From Dehalococcoidia bacterium (GTDB lineage Bacteria > Chloroflexota > Dehalococcoidia > Lucifugimonadales > UBA3495): DNA of 58,911 nt. The number at the start of each line of letters is the position of its first letter. The first letter of the stretch is position 1. Where the stretch lies: contig JAKUQE010000011.1 in the NCBI GenBank assembly GCA_022450395.1, positions 1 to 58,911 of the forward strand, in the 5' to 3' direction. The notes under the pieces were generated by a model. That model saw only the letters and a list, made by a program, of their open reading frames with translations, was not told where the DNA came from and did not search any database. Below are positions 29,125 to 39,787 of the stretch, piece after piece. A program made the translations under genes and the position numbers.

Positions 29125-30981
29125 TCATCTGGGGAAATGCTCATTGATCCACTCATATTCCTCGTCCGCGGTGTCGAAGTAATTGAATCTGTGGAACAAC
29201 TTCGTGGGTCCTCTGGACGAACTGATGTCCTTCCGTTTCGCCTCCGTTCCCGGTTCGTCGGTCTTTAAGGTCACCGGGTTTATAACGACGCCGTAGTCAC
29301 GCAGGGCGGCTTCAAGGGTAACAAACCCGTCTTTCACATCGTCATTGACCAAATGTGGCTCCCGTTCCAGCGGGTCGCCCCAGCCTCCCCCTCCGGCGGT
29401 GTAGATCCGAACCAGATCCCCTCGAGACCAGGTGTTGTCGTCGGAGAAGGCCCGGATTGCCTTCTCTTGACCGGTCCCTGGATTCATGACGACCCTTGAG
29501 GTGCCGCCGCCCATCCCTCCGGCAACCCCCCACGTGGGGAATCTATTATTTTCCACCCGGAGACCAAAGGTGCCGATGTCCGCCAGAAGCCGAACGTCTC
29601 TGATGACACCGCACCCGCCGCGGAATTTTCCGGCCCCCCCTGAGTCCGGTACGATGGCGTATCGCTCCATACGCAAGGGGAACTCCATCTCCATGAACTC
29701 ACCGGGATAGTTTTCGTTGTGGCGTTGGTATATGGCGTCCAGCCCGTCGGCAAATGGTCTTGCGCCATGCCCCACCGCTATACCGTCGGTACAAAGCAGC
29801 CACTGCCCCGTATCGTCTTTCATACGCCAATAAACGATAACGTAAACCGCGGTCCCTGCCATAACCTGGCCATCCGTAGCCTGCGCCAAAACCGCCCGCA
29901 CCGCACTCTTCAGCTTGGTGAACGTATGGGCACGGCAACCCAGGGCCGCTGGCCATTCGGGTAGAAGGATGCTACCGGGACGAAGCTTCACCTCGTCGAT
30001 GGATTCAACGAGACCGCTATTGGACAGAAGGGACGGGTCGTATTGGTGGAAGTGCTGTCCGAAGTAAGCTCCCAGCGTGCCCGGACTAGCAACAAAGTTT
30101 ATGGACCCGTCGGCTTGGTCATCGCTTAGGGTTGTATCCAATACGATGTGGTCGCCCCGCCGGCTTAACTGTAGATGGAAAGAGTACCATCGATCTTCTA
30201 CTCCCGAGTGGTCCATGTAGTCCCTGACGCTGTAATCCCCTTCTGGAATAATTTCCAACGCCTTTCTCCGGACTAATGCCGCCGTATCACGTTGATCTTG
30301 TTCGATGGCCGCCAGCATTGTCTGGTTGCCGTACCGGTCAAACATCTCCAACAATCGTTCTTGGGCCCGCTGGGCCGCCGCCATCAACGCTTTGGAATCT
30401 CCTTCCAGCAGATCGGGATACCGGGAGTTGCGGAGGATGATCCGATATGCTTCGTCGTTTAACTCTCCCCGGTCGATAATCTTGATGGGCGGAACCAAAG
30501 TACCGTCGTGGAAAATCTCGGTGTTGGCCGGTCCTATGCTACCCGGCCGGGAGCCGCCAAGGTCCCAAAAATGAGCGAAGGAGTGGCAATAAGCCACCAC
30601 GGCTCCCTCATGGAAGACCGGCGAGATGAAAACCATGTCCGGTGTGTGGGTGATGCTACCCTGGGAGATATAGGGGTCGTTGTACCAGTAAACGTCCCCT
30701 TGATTGATCGTCTCTTCCGGATAGTACTGCCACACGCAACCCATGATGTCGCTGCCCATGGTGTCACCGTATATCTCATGACCCCTGGCGTCTAAAAAGC
30801 TGACGGTGTAGTCTTTCTTTTCGCGAATGAACGCCGACATCGCGGTACGCTCGATAATTAGCTCGCACTCCAACTTTGCGGCTCTAAGAGAGCCGCGTAT
30901 CAACTGGCGTGTCACCGGGTCCACAGCGGCATACCCGTCGCTCCGGCCGGTTGCTTGCTCGTCTTGTCTAAAAGTTGTCAT
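29125..30981 (-). CDS. hyuB: Hydantoinase B/oxoprolinase family protein
   Basis: Start taken at MTTFRQDEQATGRSDGYAAVDPVTRQLIRGSLRAAKLECELIIERTAMSAFIREKKDYTVSFLDARG; adjacent to hyuA. Confidence 0.9.
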   Translation of the reverse strand: MTTFRQDEQATGRSDGYAAVDPVTRQLIRGSLRAAKLECELIIERTAMSAFIREKKDYTVSFLDARGHEIYGDTMGSDIMGCVWQYYPEETINQGDVYWYNDPYISQGSITHTPDMVFISPVFHEGAVVAYCHSFAHFWDLGGSRPGSIGPANTEIFHDGTLVPPIKIIDRGELNDEAYRIILRNSRYPDLLEGDSKALMAAAQRAQERLLEMFDRYGNQTMLAAIEQDQRDTAALVRRKALEIIPEGDYSVRDYMDHSGVEDRWYSFHLQLSRRGDHIVLDTTLSDDQADGSINFVASPGTLGAYFGQHFHQYDPSLLSNSGLVESIDEVKLRPGSILLPEWPAALGCRAHTFTKLKSAVRAVLAQATDGQVMAGTAVYVIVYWRMKDDTGQWLLCTDGIAVGHGARPFADGLDAIYQRHNENYPGEFMEMEFPLRMERYAIVPDSGGAGKFRGGCGVIRDVRLLADIGTFGLRVENNRFPTWGVAGGMGGGTSRVVMNPGTGQEKAIRAFSDDNTWSRGDLVRIYTAGGGGWGDPLEREPHLVNDDVKDGFVTLEAALRDYGVVINPVTLKTDEPGTEAKRKDISSSRGPTKLFHRFNYFDTADEEYEWINEHFPR

Positions 30982-31022
30982 TCTCCGTACACCTCTCGGG
31001 ATCGGTAATATGCGGCTTTTGG

Positions 31023-33077
31023 TTAGCCGGGGCGAATGATACAGTTTCCGTAGTCGTCCACCAACGATGTCCATCCCGGATTGATCACTACCGTGGAATC
31101 CATTCCTTCCAGAATCGCCGGACCTGAGATAGACGCGCCGGGCGATAGCTGATCACGGCTATAAATGTTGCAAGAGACGAAACCGTTGCCTTGATCGAAA
31201 TACACCTGGCGGCGATCCAGGATCGCCTTCTCAGGGGAGTCTGAGACACCGTCCCGGCGGGGCAATGCCACCGACCCAACGTCGCCGGATACCGTCACCC
31301 GTAGCGTAACAATCTCCACGCGCTGGTCCAGGGAAAACCCGTAAAGCTGCTGGTGCTGAGCGTGGAATTCTTGAACCAGGGCGTCCATAGTCTCGCCGGT
31401 TGCCTGCTTGCCGCTCAACGGGACGGTCACTTCAGAGCCTTGATGGGCATACCTTAGATCGGCTGAACGAGAAATGGCGTGGACCTCTTGTGGAACGCCT
31501 TCTTCGTTAAGCCACGCCCTTCCCTCAGCCTCGAGTTCCGAGTAGACCGATTCGATGCCATCCAAGTCGTAGCCGGGCGCCTGCTGCAAGAAAGTCCTGG
31601 CGTAGTCGTTTTTAAACTCCGCGGCCAGAAGACCGAAAGCGGAAGCGATTCCGGGGTTCAAGGGCACGACCACGTGGTTGATCCCCAGCAAGGCTGCCAC
31701 GTCGATGGCGTGCATGGGGCCCGCGCCGCCATAAGCCACCAGAGCGAAGTCTTTGGGGTCATGGCCCCTTTCAACGCTGATATTCCGGATCGCGCCCACC
31801 ATCGTATTGTTGGCAATCTTGAGGATCCCGTTGGCCGCGGCATTTTGGTCCAAGCCTAATGGCGACGCGATATTCTGCTGTATCGCTTCCGCGGCCGCCC
31901 GGCCATCCAGGGATAGTATCCCACCGGCGATCTGGGTATTGATACGGCCCAGCACCAGGTTGGCGTCGGTCACCGTGGGGGCCGTTCCACCATTGCCATA
32001 GCAGACCGGACCCGGAACGGCCCCGGCGCTGGTGGGGCCAACGGACAGTACGCCGGATGCGGAAACTGCGGCGATGCTTCCGCCGCCACATCCGATCGTC
32101 ACTATATCCAGCATCGGCAACTGGATCGGCCAGTCGCCGAGGTTCCCACCAAGATTGGTGGTCGGATGCCGATCTTTGATGAGCGACACATCGGTACTTG
32201 TGCCTCCCATATCAAAGGAGATGCAGTTCAAGACTCCGGTGCTTTCGGCGATCTGTAAGGTCGCCATAACACCGGCGGCAGGCCCCGACAGTGCAGTGTG
32301 GACCGGTTGACGGACCGCGACGCTTGAGCTAACGATGCCGCCATTGGACTTCATGATGGACAGGGTGGAGTCTACCTTCTCACCACCCAGCGCCCGTTCC
32401 AGATTGCCTAAGTAGGTGCTGACACGGGGCATAACGTAAGCGTTCAAAACGGTCGTAATGGTCCGCTCATACTCACGGAACACCGCCAACACTTCCGAAG
32501 ACAGGGACACTTGAGCGTTCGGGAACTCTTCAAGTATCAATTCGCGGGCGCGGGACTCGTGGTCCCTATTGGCGTAAGAGTGCAGAAACGACACAGCGAT
32601 GGATGAAATATCTTCATCGCGAAATCTCCGGGCCGCCCTGCGCACCGCTGTTTCGTCCAACGGAATCAGGATCTCCCCGTCAAAACTCACCCGCTCCGGA
32701 ATCTCTTCTATATCCCGGGGACGCACCGGACGCTCGGGTTTGATCCACGAGTTGGGATTGACCAACCGCGGAGTCCCGTGGCGGCCGATCTCCAGAACAT
32801 ATTTGAAACCCTCTGGCACCAATACCCCAACCCGGGACCCTTTGTTCTCCAAGATGGCGTTGGTGGCTATGGTTGTCCCGTGGAATATGTGCTTGACCTG
32901 AGCCGGCTTTATCCCATTGACCTCCAGTATCTGCTGTAGACCGGTCAAAAACCCTGCGCTTGGGTCGTCGGGTGTCGAAGGAGTCTTGAAAACGCTTTGT
33001 TTATTGGTGTCCAGGTTACATAAAACGACGTCGGTAAAAGTACCGCCAACGTCAACAGCTACCGAATAGTTGTCCAT
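31023..33077 (-). CDS. hyuA: Hydantoinase A/oxoprolinase family protein
   Basis: MDNYSVAVDVGGTFTDVVLCNLDTNK...HGTTIATNAILENKGSRVGVLVPEGF...FDMGGTSTDVSLI...GCGGGSIA. Confidence 0.92.
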   Translation of the reverse strand: MDNYSVAVDVGGTFTDVVLCNLDTNKQSVFKTPSTPDDPSAGFLTGLQQILEVNGIKPAQVKHIFHGTTIATNAILENKGSRVGVLVPEGFKYVLEIGRHGTPRLVNPNSWIKPERPVRPRDIEEIPERVSFDGEILIPLDETAVRRAARRFRDEDISSIAVSFLHSYANRDHESRARELILEEFPNAQVSLSSEVLAVFREYERTITTVLNAYVMPRVSTYLGNLERALGGEKVDSTLSIMKSNGGIVSSSVAVRQPVHTALSGPAAGVMATLQIAESTGVLNCISFDMGGTSTDVSLIKDRHPTTNLGGNLGDWPIQLPMLDIVTIGCGGGSIAAVSASGVLSVGPTSAGAVPGPVCYGNGGTAPTVTDANLVLGRINTQIAGGILSLDGRAAAEAIQQNIASPLGLDQNAAANGILKIANNTMVGAIRNISVERGHDPKDFALVAYGGAGPMHAIDVAALLGINHVVVPLNPGIASAFGLLAAEFKNDYARTFLQQAPGYDLDGIESVYSELEAEGRAWLNEEGVPQEVHAISRSADLRYAHQGSEVTVPLSGKQATGETMDALVQEFHAQHQQLYGFSLDQRVEIVTLRVTVSGDVGSVALPRRDGVSDSPEKAILDRRQVYFDQGNGFVSCNIYSRDQLSPGASISGPAILEGMDSTVVINPGWTSLVDDYGNCIIRPG

Positions 33078-33189
33078 AAATCTCGCTTAACCGCTCCCTG
33101 GTGGATGCTGGTTCGAAGTTTTTTATCAACTCTGGGAAGGGGTTTTCAACTCCTCGAACCCCGAGAAGCCGGGCTTGGGCATCGCCATA

Positions 33190-33966
33190 TTAAGATTTTA
33201 GATGCCCTTCCACAAATCGGCACCAAGCGTCGACCGCCTCCGGTGTGGACCTGCCGTGTGGTCCGGGGTAGGCGATCAGACGTTTGTCTTCCGAACCGAT
33301 CAAGTCAAACAGGTCGCATTGCGACTCCCGGGAGAACAACTCATCGTCCCATTGCATATGAAACAGCACTGGAATATTGATTTTTGGCGCGTCAATCTTG
33401 AACCGATGCCCTGGAGTATTGGCCATGCGGGATCTATCCGACGGTTCAAGGGCGTTTTTGCCCAGGACCGCGCAGCGAAGCCGATCACCAGCAGCAGCGA
33501 CGAAGGGAATGCCGAAGCGAGTCCCCATCGAGAACCCTACGTAAGCTACCTGATCTGGATTGATAAAGTCACACTCGATAACATGGTCCAGCGTGGCGCA
33601 CCAGTCTTCGACCATGCCATCAAGGGCTGTATCCACACCGATGTCCGCCAGAACCTCCATTGGGTCCACGCCCTCCGATACCGACCGGGGATGCGCCCGG
33701 TCCCCATGAGTTGGCCCGTCGATCGCGACCACCGCAAACCGGGAAACGCCGGCAAGTCTCCGCCCTAACATCAACGACCGGTCGTTACGCTTGTGGCCGT
33801 TACCCCCGTGACCAAACAGCACCAAAGGTACGGGAGCTTCAACCGGATCCGGGATCCAAATGATCCCTGGGACCGGAACTTTGCCACCTTTAATGACAAA
33901 TTGGCGCTCGGCCACCCCGCCTTCCTTATTACCATCGTCCAGCCAATCTAATGTCGTCAAACTCAA
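33190..33966 (-). CDS. Alpha/beta hydrolase (dienelactone-hydrolase-like)
   Basis: VPLVLFGHGGNGHKRN...VAYVGFSMGTRFGIPFVAA...NIPVLFHMQWDDELFSRESQCDLFDLIGSEDKRLIAYPGPHG. Confidence 0.8.
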   Translation of the reverse strand: MSLTTLDWLDDGNKEGGVAERQFVIKGGKVPVPGIIWIPDPVEAPVPLVLFGHGGNGHKRNDRSLMLGRRLAGVSRFAVVAIDGPTHGDRAHPRSVSEGVDPMEVLADIGVDTALDGMVEDWCATLDHVIECDFINPDQVAYVGFSMGTRFGIPFVAAAGDRLRCAVLGKNALEPSDRSRMANTPGHRFKIDAPKINIPVLFHMQWDDELFSRESQCDLFDLIGSEDKRLIAYPGPHGRSTPEAVDAWCRFVEGHLKS

Positions 33967-34416
33967 TCACCTGCCTATGCGTTGACAGACATATTAACCA
34001 TTACCGTGGGCGGTGACAATAATCGGCGGGCCGCCATCAAATTAGCAAAGAGCTGAATTGTGGGATATTCTTCGGGAACGTGCCTGCAGCGGCTGGTCTC
34101 GACTCTACTCTAGCGTCGGGCACGGCTATTTCTGGACCTGCCCACAAGAGTAGCAGTTCCCGATGAGGCTCAAAGTAAGTCGAAACTAGGTTCCCTTGGG
34201 GAGAGGCTTAGGCGATACAGACCAACTGGGTTGGATCATGATCGGTTTGAGTGCCGCGGCGCTCGCCTATTACTTCGTGGCCGTGCTTGGCGTCGCGGTT
34301 TCGAATGCGGACACTATCAGTGAACTCCACATCGGTTGGTTCCCACTCATGCTATTCGCTGCCGTAAACGCCGCTCGATTCAGCGTCGGCTGCGTGTTTA
34401 GGTTAAGCCAAAAAAT

Positions 34417-34441
34417 AACCCTCCCCGGAAAAGGGAGGGTT
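34417..34441 (-). terminator. Rho-independent-like terminator for the leftward coiled-coil gene
   Basis: AACCCTCCC..GGGAGGGTT perfect 9-bp stem followed on the minus strand by TATTTTTTGG. Confidence 0.7.
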
Positions 34442-34495
34442 AGATTAGGGTAGCCCATTTAACAGCGAATCACCGGCGCCCGGCCGGAGATATGG

Positions 34496-35350
34496 TCACT
34501 TTGCCGCGGCGGTTCGACGGGACGGCTTCTTTCCGTTACGACCTTCACCAGCGCCAACGGCCGGTTTGTTCAAAACCGGGGTATCCGATTCCGGCCCGTA
34601 CTCCTGGGACGATACTATTTCCACCATCGAGATCTCTTCCGAGGCGCTGGAGCCCTGATCTTCAATCACTTCGATGCCGGATGGCTCTTCTCCTGTTTCG
34701 TGCTCAAACAGGGATTCGTCGTCACTGGTCATCTCCCGCAGCTTTGACAATAATTCATGGGAACTGGCCTTGATCCGGGCCGCGTCGGAGTAGATCTTCT
34801 GGGTTTCCAATTCTTCTTGAACCGCTGCCCGCATGATTTCCACTTGCCCCAAGATCCGCTTGGCCTCTTGAGTCGCTTGCTCTCTTAGTTCCAAGCACTC
34901 CTTCTCAGTGACCGACATAGCCTGGTTCAAAAAATCTCTCGCTTCTTGGTCCGCTTCGGCTATTATCTTGTCCCGGTAGCCTTCCGCTTCAGCCCTGATG
35001 GTCCGCGCCTGCTCCAACTCAGCTTGGCTGTCGCTGTGCTTATTGTGCGCCTCGGCCTCCATGGTCTTGGCGCGGTTCAATGCCCGCTTCCCATCGGTGA
35101 TTATTTCTTTGCAGACGTCTTTGGTGGCGTCTAGAATCTCCTTGGCGATCCTTTGGCGTTCGGATTCCGCCAGCGAACGGTCGGCCTTGGCCTTGGCCAA
35201 TTGATTTTCAATCGTCACGTCGAAGGCGACCGCTTCTTCCCAGCGGTTCTTGGCCAACTCGGGCAGCGTGTCCCAGGACAATGCCAATGGTCCGTGGCTC
35301 GGGTTCCCTACCTTGTTGTTCGCGTCGTCCAAAACCTTCTCCTCCCTCAT
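34496..35350 (-). CDS. Coiled-coil protein (ATP synthase B/DivIVA-like helical region)
   Basis: Extended heptad-rich region AKADRSLAESERQRIAKEILDATKDVCKEIITDGKRALNRAKTMEAEAHNKHSDSQAELEQARTIRAEAEGYRDKIIAEADQEARDFL; acidic C-terminal tail. Confidence 0.65.
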   Translation of the reverse strand: MREEKVLDDANNKVGNPSHGPLALSWDTLPELAKNRWEEAVAFDVTIENQLAKAKADRSLAESERQRIAKEILDATKDVCKEIITDGKRALNRAKTMEAEAHNKHSDSQAELEQARTIRAEAEGYRDKIIAEADQEARDFLNQAMSVTEKECLELREQATQEAKRILGQVEIMRAAVQEELETQKIYSDAARIKASSHELLSKLREMTSDDESLFEHETGEEPSGIEVIEDQGSSASEEISMVEIVSSQEYGPESDTPVLNKPAVGAGEGRNGKKPSRRTAAAK

Positions 35351-35637
35351 GCCATGCCGCTTCGATGTCCCTAAACCAGCCGGTATGCGCGGTTCAGTCC
35401 CACGCGATAACCAGCCATCCGGAACAAGGCGGATTCCTAGCATCCGTTACCAATGTAATGTCAGGGTCTCCAAAGCCGCCAGGGTATCTCCACCCCTGAC
35501 TAAATGGGCAAACCCATCTCCACTCTCCATAGGGGATATACCACCTGAGTTGACACCCTCGTTCGAGGCTGGGTATCATCGCATCGGTTCCCATGACCGG
35601 TCTTCCCCCAGCTCAATCATTAGGACGCTTCCCGTCC

Positions 35638-36423
35638 ATGTCAACCAATCCAGTGTCGGCGGCTTTGCGCAGCGGTCTGTTTACCAGGACGGTCGGCAAG
35701 CGCATCCTGTATTTTCAAGAGCTATCTTCCACCATGGACGAGGCCGCCCGTCAGGCAGAAGACGGGGCCGAAGAAGGGACCGTGGTTGTGGCCGAGATCC
35801 AGCACGCCGGACGGGGCCGATTCGGCCGGACTTGGGTATCAACAACGGGCAATCTGTACCTATCGGTAGTGTTCCGCCCCACTCCTTCTCTGCTGGCCCA
35901 ATTGAACGTGGTTGCCGGGGTTGCCGTGGTCCGCGCCATCCGAAAAACCACCGGCCTCTCCCCCAGAATCAAGTGGCCCAACGACGTATTGGTCGGCGGC
36001 AAGAAAGTCGCCGGCATATTGGTTGAGACCGTGGCTGAGGGTTCAGAGGTATGCTATTCTGTCGTCGGCATCGGGATTAACATAACTTTAGGTGATGCCC
36101 AGATCGCGGCTCTGAATGGGCAGGCCACCGGATTGGAACAGGCCGCTGGGCGAACCGTTGCCCGGGCCGGCGTGCTCCGCCAATTGCTGATGGACTTGGA
36201 CTCGCTGTATCTGCAATCCGCCGCCGGAAAGTCGCCTCAGCCCGAGTGGCAAGCTCTACTGGAAACACTGGGCCAAAGGATTCAGGTGACTTGGCGGGAC
36301 GAAACCTGGGTGGGCCGGGCTGAAGGAGTGGATTCGACCGGCAACTTGTTGCTGCGTCTGGCCGACGGTAACCTGGTTACAATGACTGCCGGCGACGTAT
36401 CGCTTAACGGCCCGGGGGCCTAG
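35638..36423 (+). CDS. birA: Biotin--[acetyl-CoA-carboxylase] ligase
   Basis: FQELSSTMDEAARQAEDGAEEGTVVVAEIQHAGRGRFGRTWVSTTGNLYLSVVFRP...LSPRIKWPNDVLVGGKKVAGILVE. Confidence 0.93.
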   Translation: MSTNPVSAALRSGLFTRTVGKRILYFQELSSTMDEAARQAEDGAEEGTVVVAEIQHAGRGRFGRTWVSTTGNLYLSVVFRPTPSLLAQLNVVAGVAVVRAIRKTTGLSPRIKWPNDVLVGGKKVAGILVETVAEGSEVCYSVVGIGINITLGDAQIAALNGQATGLEQAAGRTVARAGVLRQLLMDLDSLYLQSAAGKSPQPEWQALLETLGQRIQVTWRDETWVGRAEGVDSTGNLLLRLADGNLVTMTAGDVSLNGPGA

Positions 36424-36475
36424 CCCATAGCGAGATTCCCCCACTCTAACTTCCGTCAAGGGGAGAGAATAAGTC

Positions 36476-36498
36476 CCTTCCCCCTTTACGGGGGAAGG
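36476..36498. repeat. Short palindromic element CCTTCCCCC-TTTAC-GGGGGAAGG
   Basis: Perfect 9-bp arms in an intergenic gap flanked by 'aggggagag...ttaggatgggggtga', a common dispersed-element context. Confidence 0.55.
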
Positions 36499-36563
36499 TT
36501 AGGATGGGGGTGAAACGGAGCCAAACACAATGGTTGGCGCAGTACACAACAAATAGGAACGCC

Positions 36564-37373
36564 ATGCTTGACAGACTAAGCCTGGATGGAAAAACAATAA
36601 TCATCACCGGTGGTGGAACCGGATTGGGCCTAGCCATGGTCCGGGCGCTGGCCCGGGCCGGGGCCAATCTTGCCATTGCCGGCCGCCGCCCGGGCCCGAT
36701 AGACGACGCGGCGTCGGAAGTCGTGGCGTTAGGCAGAGATGCCATCGCCTTACCTACCGACGTGACCGACTCAGCGCAAGTCGACCGCCTAGTCGCTACT
36801 ACCATCGACCACTTCGGACAGGTCGACGTGCTGATCAACAATGCCGGCGCGGTGCAAGAAAACGTCAGCAAACCCTTGTGGGACATCACCGATGACGAAT
36901 GGCATTTGGTGATGGACGTCAACCTGACCGGCCCGTTCTATTGCTCAAGAGCGGTATCCCGGCCCATGTCGGAGCGGGGCAAAGGCAAGATCGTCAACAT
37001 CGCGTCCGGGTTTGGCTTGAGGGCCGGGCGGGATATCTACATGTACTGCTGCAGCAAAGGTGGTCTGATCCAACTGACCCGCGTGCTGTCCTTCAATCTA
37101 GCCAGGTTCGGCATCACTGCCAACACCATCGTCCCTGGATTCATTCCCACTTCGTCAACCGAATCCGACATCCGAGGCACATTACCCCGGTCGGGCGACT
37201 ATCTACCCATCGGAAAGCTGGGGCGCCCTGAGGATCTGGGCCCGATCGCCGTTTTCCTGTCCTCGGAAGCCTCGGACTACATGACCGGAGAGATGTTCTT
37301 CGCCGACGGCGGCGGTCTGGCAGCCGGGCTGGCTCCCACCGGCCACTCGCCATTAGTCGCCCTGGAACCGTGA
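36564..37373 (+). CDS. Short-chain dehydrogenase/reductase (SDR)
   Basis: LDGKTIIITGGGTGLGLAMVRALARAGANLAIAGRR...INNAGA...YMYCCSKGGLIQLTRVLSFNLARFGITANTIVPGFI. Confidence 0.92.
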   Translation: MLDRLSLDGKTIIITGGGTGLGLAMVRALARAGANLAIAGRRPGPIDDAASEVVALGRDAIALPTDVTDSAQVDRLVATTIDHFGQVDVLINNAGAVQENVSKPLWDITDDEWHLVMDVNLTGPFYCSRAVSRPMSERGKGKIVNIASGFGLRAGRDIYMYCCSKGGLIQLTRVLSFNLARFGITANTIVPGFIPTSSTESDIRGTLPRSGDYLPIGKLGRPEDLGPIAVFLSSEASDYMTGEMFFADGGGLAAGLAPTGHSPLVALEP

Positions 37374-37395
37374 ATATTATCCGCAGGAAACACTG

Positions 37396-38160
37396 ATGCC
37401 CCTTCTCCCTGAATACGACCTGTCCGGCAAGGTGGCCATACTTGCGACCTCCGGCGGCGACCAAGCTCCCTACCTAGCCATGGCTCTGTCCGAAGCCGGA
37501 GCGTCGGTGTTTACCGTAGCCCGGCGCCAAACCTATTTGGATAAAGTACTGGCGGCGTTGGAGAGAGAGTCCTTCGCCAACCTGGATGGCGTGGTGGCAA
37601 ACCTGGCCACCCAGCCCGGATTGGCCCAGGCTATGGAAGCCTTCGACAACCACGGCAGCCCCGTGGACATACTCGTCAACGATGCCCAGAGCATGTTCGC
37701 TAAACCCGTCGATGAAATAACTTTGGAGGAATGGGACGAGGTCCAATCCCGAAACCTTCGTGGGACCTTTCTAATCACCCAAGCAGTGGGCCGCCGAATG
37801 GTAGAAAGGCAGTACGGCAGAATCGTCAATCTGATATCCGGACTGGCGGAACGGGGAATGATCAACACTTCGGCTTTCGCGGCCAGTCAGGCAGGGATAT
37901 TATCCTTGACCAGGTCGTTGGCGGTGGAGTGGGGACGCCACAACATCCGGGTCAACGCCCTAGGCACCGGTTGGACCACCGCCGAAGAGATACCGCTGGA
38001 AAAGCAGCGGGAAGAGCTACTGGTGAGGTACACCCCATTGCGCCGCAAGGGCCATCCCAGGGATATCGGCCCCCTACTGGTATACCTTTGCTCCGAATCC
38101 TGCGACTACACCACGGGTCAGGCGGTCTACGTGGACGGTGGACTCAACGCACATCCGTAG
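37396..38160 (+). CDS. Short-chain dehydrogenase/reductase (SDR)-like
   Basis: YDLSGKVAILATSGGDQAPYLAMALSEAGASVFTVARR...ILVNDAQS...NTSAFAASQAGILSLTRSLAVEWGRHNIRVNALGTGWT...YTTGQAVYVDGGLNAHP; catalytic Tyr position reads SAFAASQAG. Confidence 0.88.
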   Translation: MPLLPEYDLSGKVAILATSGGDQAPYLAMALSEAGASVFTVARRQTYLDKVLAALERESFANLDGVVANLATQPGLAQAMEAFDNHGSPVDILVNDAQSMFAKPVDEITLEEWDEVQSRNLRGTFLITQAVGRRMVERQYGRIVNLISGLAERGMINTSAFAASQAGILSLTRSLAVEWGRHNIRVNALGTGWTTAEEIPLEKQREELLVRYTPLRRKGHPRDIGPLLVYLCSESCDYTTGQAVYVDGGLNAHP

Positions 38161-38344
38161 CTAAGTTTGACTAACCCTCACCCCGCCTCCGATTTCATCG
38201 TAGGCCTCCTCTCTCCCGGCAGGAGAGGGGACTACCGGCAGTAAGCGATTCCCGCAGATTCACGACCCGTGTTCAAGTTGAACCACCCAAAGCGCTGCTG
38301 TACAATAGCCTCCAGCCCTCAATTGATGATGAGTATATCTTCTG

Positions 38345-39784
38345 ATGAAATCGGTCACGCGCCTCCGGGGAATGCACGACACTCCCCAGGATTTCTGGTT
38401 ACGGAAACGAAACCTCCAGGACCGCCTGGTGCAGTTGATCGGTAGCTACGGCTACCGCTACCTGGAAACGCCTATCCTAGAATCTACCGAGCTGTTTCTC
38501 CGCAAATCCGGCGGTGAACTGACCTCCCGGATGTACAGCTTCACCGACGCCGGCAGCAACTCCGTTAGCCTCCGCCCCGAGTTTACCTCACCGATAGTCC
38601 GCCATTACTTAGAACACGCCCAGGACGTAGCCCTTCCCGCCCGCTGGCAATACGCCGGTCCGGTGTTTCGCTATGACAAAGGCGGCCAAGGCAGCGGCCA
38701 GTTCACCCAAGTCGGCGCCGAGCTTTTGGGTTCTTCCAGCGTGATGTCCGACGTGGAGCTTCTAGGCCTGGCATCCCATGTCCCTTTTCAACTGGGGTTG
38801 TCTGGCTATCAGATACGCGTCGCCGACCTGGACGTGGTACACAGCGTTTTGGACGCGGTAGGGGTATCGGAGAGAGCCTGTACCTTCATAATCGAAAGCG
38901 TGCCCCAACTTAAGGAAGGCCGTAAGGCTGTACCGGGAGTTCTGGAAAGGGCCCGGCATCTGCACCTGGCGGTCGAAGAAGCTCCGGACGATGCTCTGAG
39001 CCAAGCGATACAGGGATTGGACGACACGCAATCTCGCAAAGTCTTGCATGGTCTGCTCAACTGGACGGCGGCCGACCAATTCGGGCAACGGGACCCTGAT
39101 GAAGTCGTGGAACGTTTGCTCCGAAAGCTAAGAGGCGGCGACGACCTTGCCGTCTTGGAAAAAGCGCTGAACCTAATCAGCGACTTGGCCGGAATCAGCG
39201 GGGACCCCGCCGCGTCGGTGGCCGCCCTACGCGCTGTGGTAACCGCAGCCGGCGCCAACATGGCCGCCGTTGACCGGTTTGAGGAATTCCTTAATCTCGT
39301 CCGATCCGAGCCCGGCGTCGCTCAGAGCTTGGTGGTAGACCTAGGGCTGGTTCGCGGCCTGGCCTACTACAATGGGCTGGTATTTGAGGTCACTCACCCT
39401 CGTTGCGCCACGCCCTTGGCCGGTGGCGGCCGTTACGACGGGTTGGCTCGGGCCTTAGGAAGCCCAGATCCTCTGCCCGCCCTAGGGTTCGCTTATACTC
39501 TGGAATCCCTGCTGGCGGTAACCGAAGGTTCGGACAACGGGAAAGGCGGCGCATCGGAAGCGGACGGCGCGCTGGTGATGGCAGGGGACTCCGAAAGCTA
39601 CCGGCCAGCGCTGCAAGCCGCCGCTGACCTGCGCCAACAGGGCGTCCAAACCGAGCTTGACGTATGCGGCCGGGACCTAAGCCAAGGTTTAGACTATGCC
39701 CGCAAGATGGGCATAGCCCAAGTCATCGTCGTCAACCGGGACGGTCAGCAGACCGCCCACGACACCAGATCGAGACAGCGGTAA
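38345..39784 (+). CDS. hisZ: HisZ-like ATP phosphoribosyltransferase regulatory subunit / class II histidyl-tRNA-synthetase-like protein
   Basis: RLRGMHDTPQDFWLRKRNLQDRLVQLIGSYGYRYLETPILESTELFLRKSGG...SLRPEFTSPIVRHYL...QVGAELLG...GGRYDGL; next to hisG. Confidence 0.75.
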   Translation: MKSVTRLRGMHDTPQDFWLRKRNLQDRLVQLIGSYGYRYLETPILESTELFLRKSGGELTSRMYSFTDAGSNSVSLRPEFTSPIVRHYLEHAQDVALPARWQYAGPVFRYDKGGQGSGQFTQVGAELLGSSSVMSDVELLGLASHVPFQLGLSGYQIRVADLDVVHSVLDAVGVSERACTFIIESVPQLKEGRKAVPGVLERARHLHLAVEEAPDDALSQAIQGLDDTQSRKVLHGLLNWTAADQFGQRDPDEVVERLLRKLRGGDDLAVLEKALNLISDLAGISGDPAASVAALRAVVTAAGANMAAVDRFEEFLNLVRSEPGVAQSLVVDLGLVRGLAYYNGLVFEVTHPRCATPLAGGGRYDGLARALGSPDPLPALGFAYTLESLLAVTEGSDNGKGGASEADGALVMAGDSESYRPALQAAADLRQQGVQTELDVCGRDLSQGLDYARKMGIAQVIVVNRDGQQTAHDTRSRQR

Positions 39785-39787
39785 ACA

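Noticed and set aside
34196-34453. 85-aa hydrophobic ORF
   Set aside because: Weak coding signal; its end runs through the terminator hairpin.
35250-36026. 258-aa plus-strand ORF
   Set aside because: Overlaps birA out of frame and the minus-strand coiled-coil gene; low-complexity Arg-rich tail.
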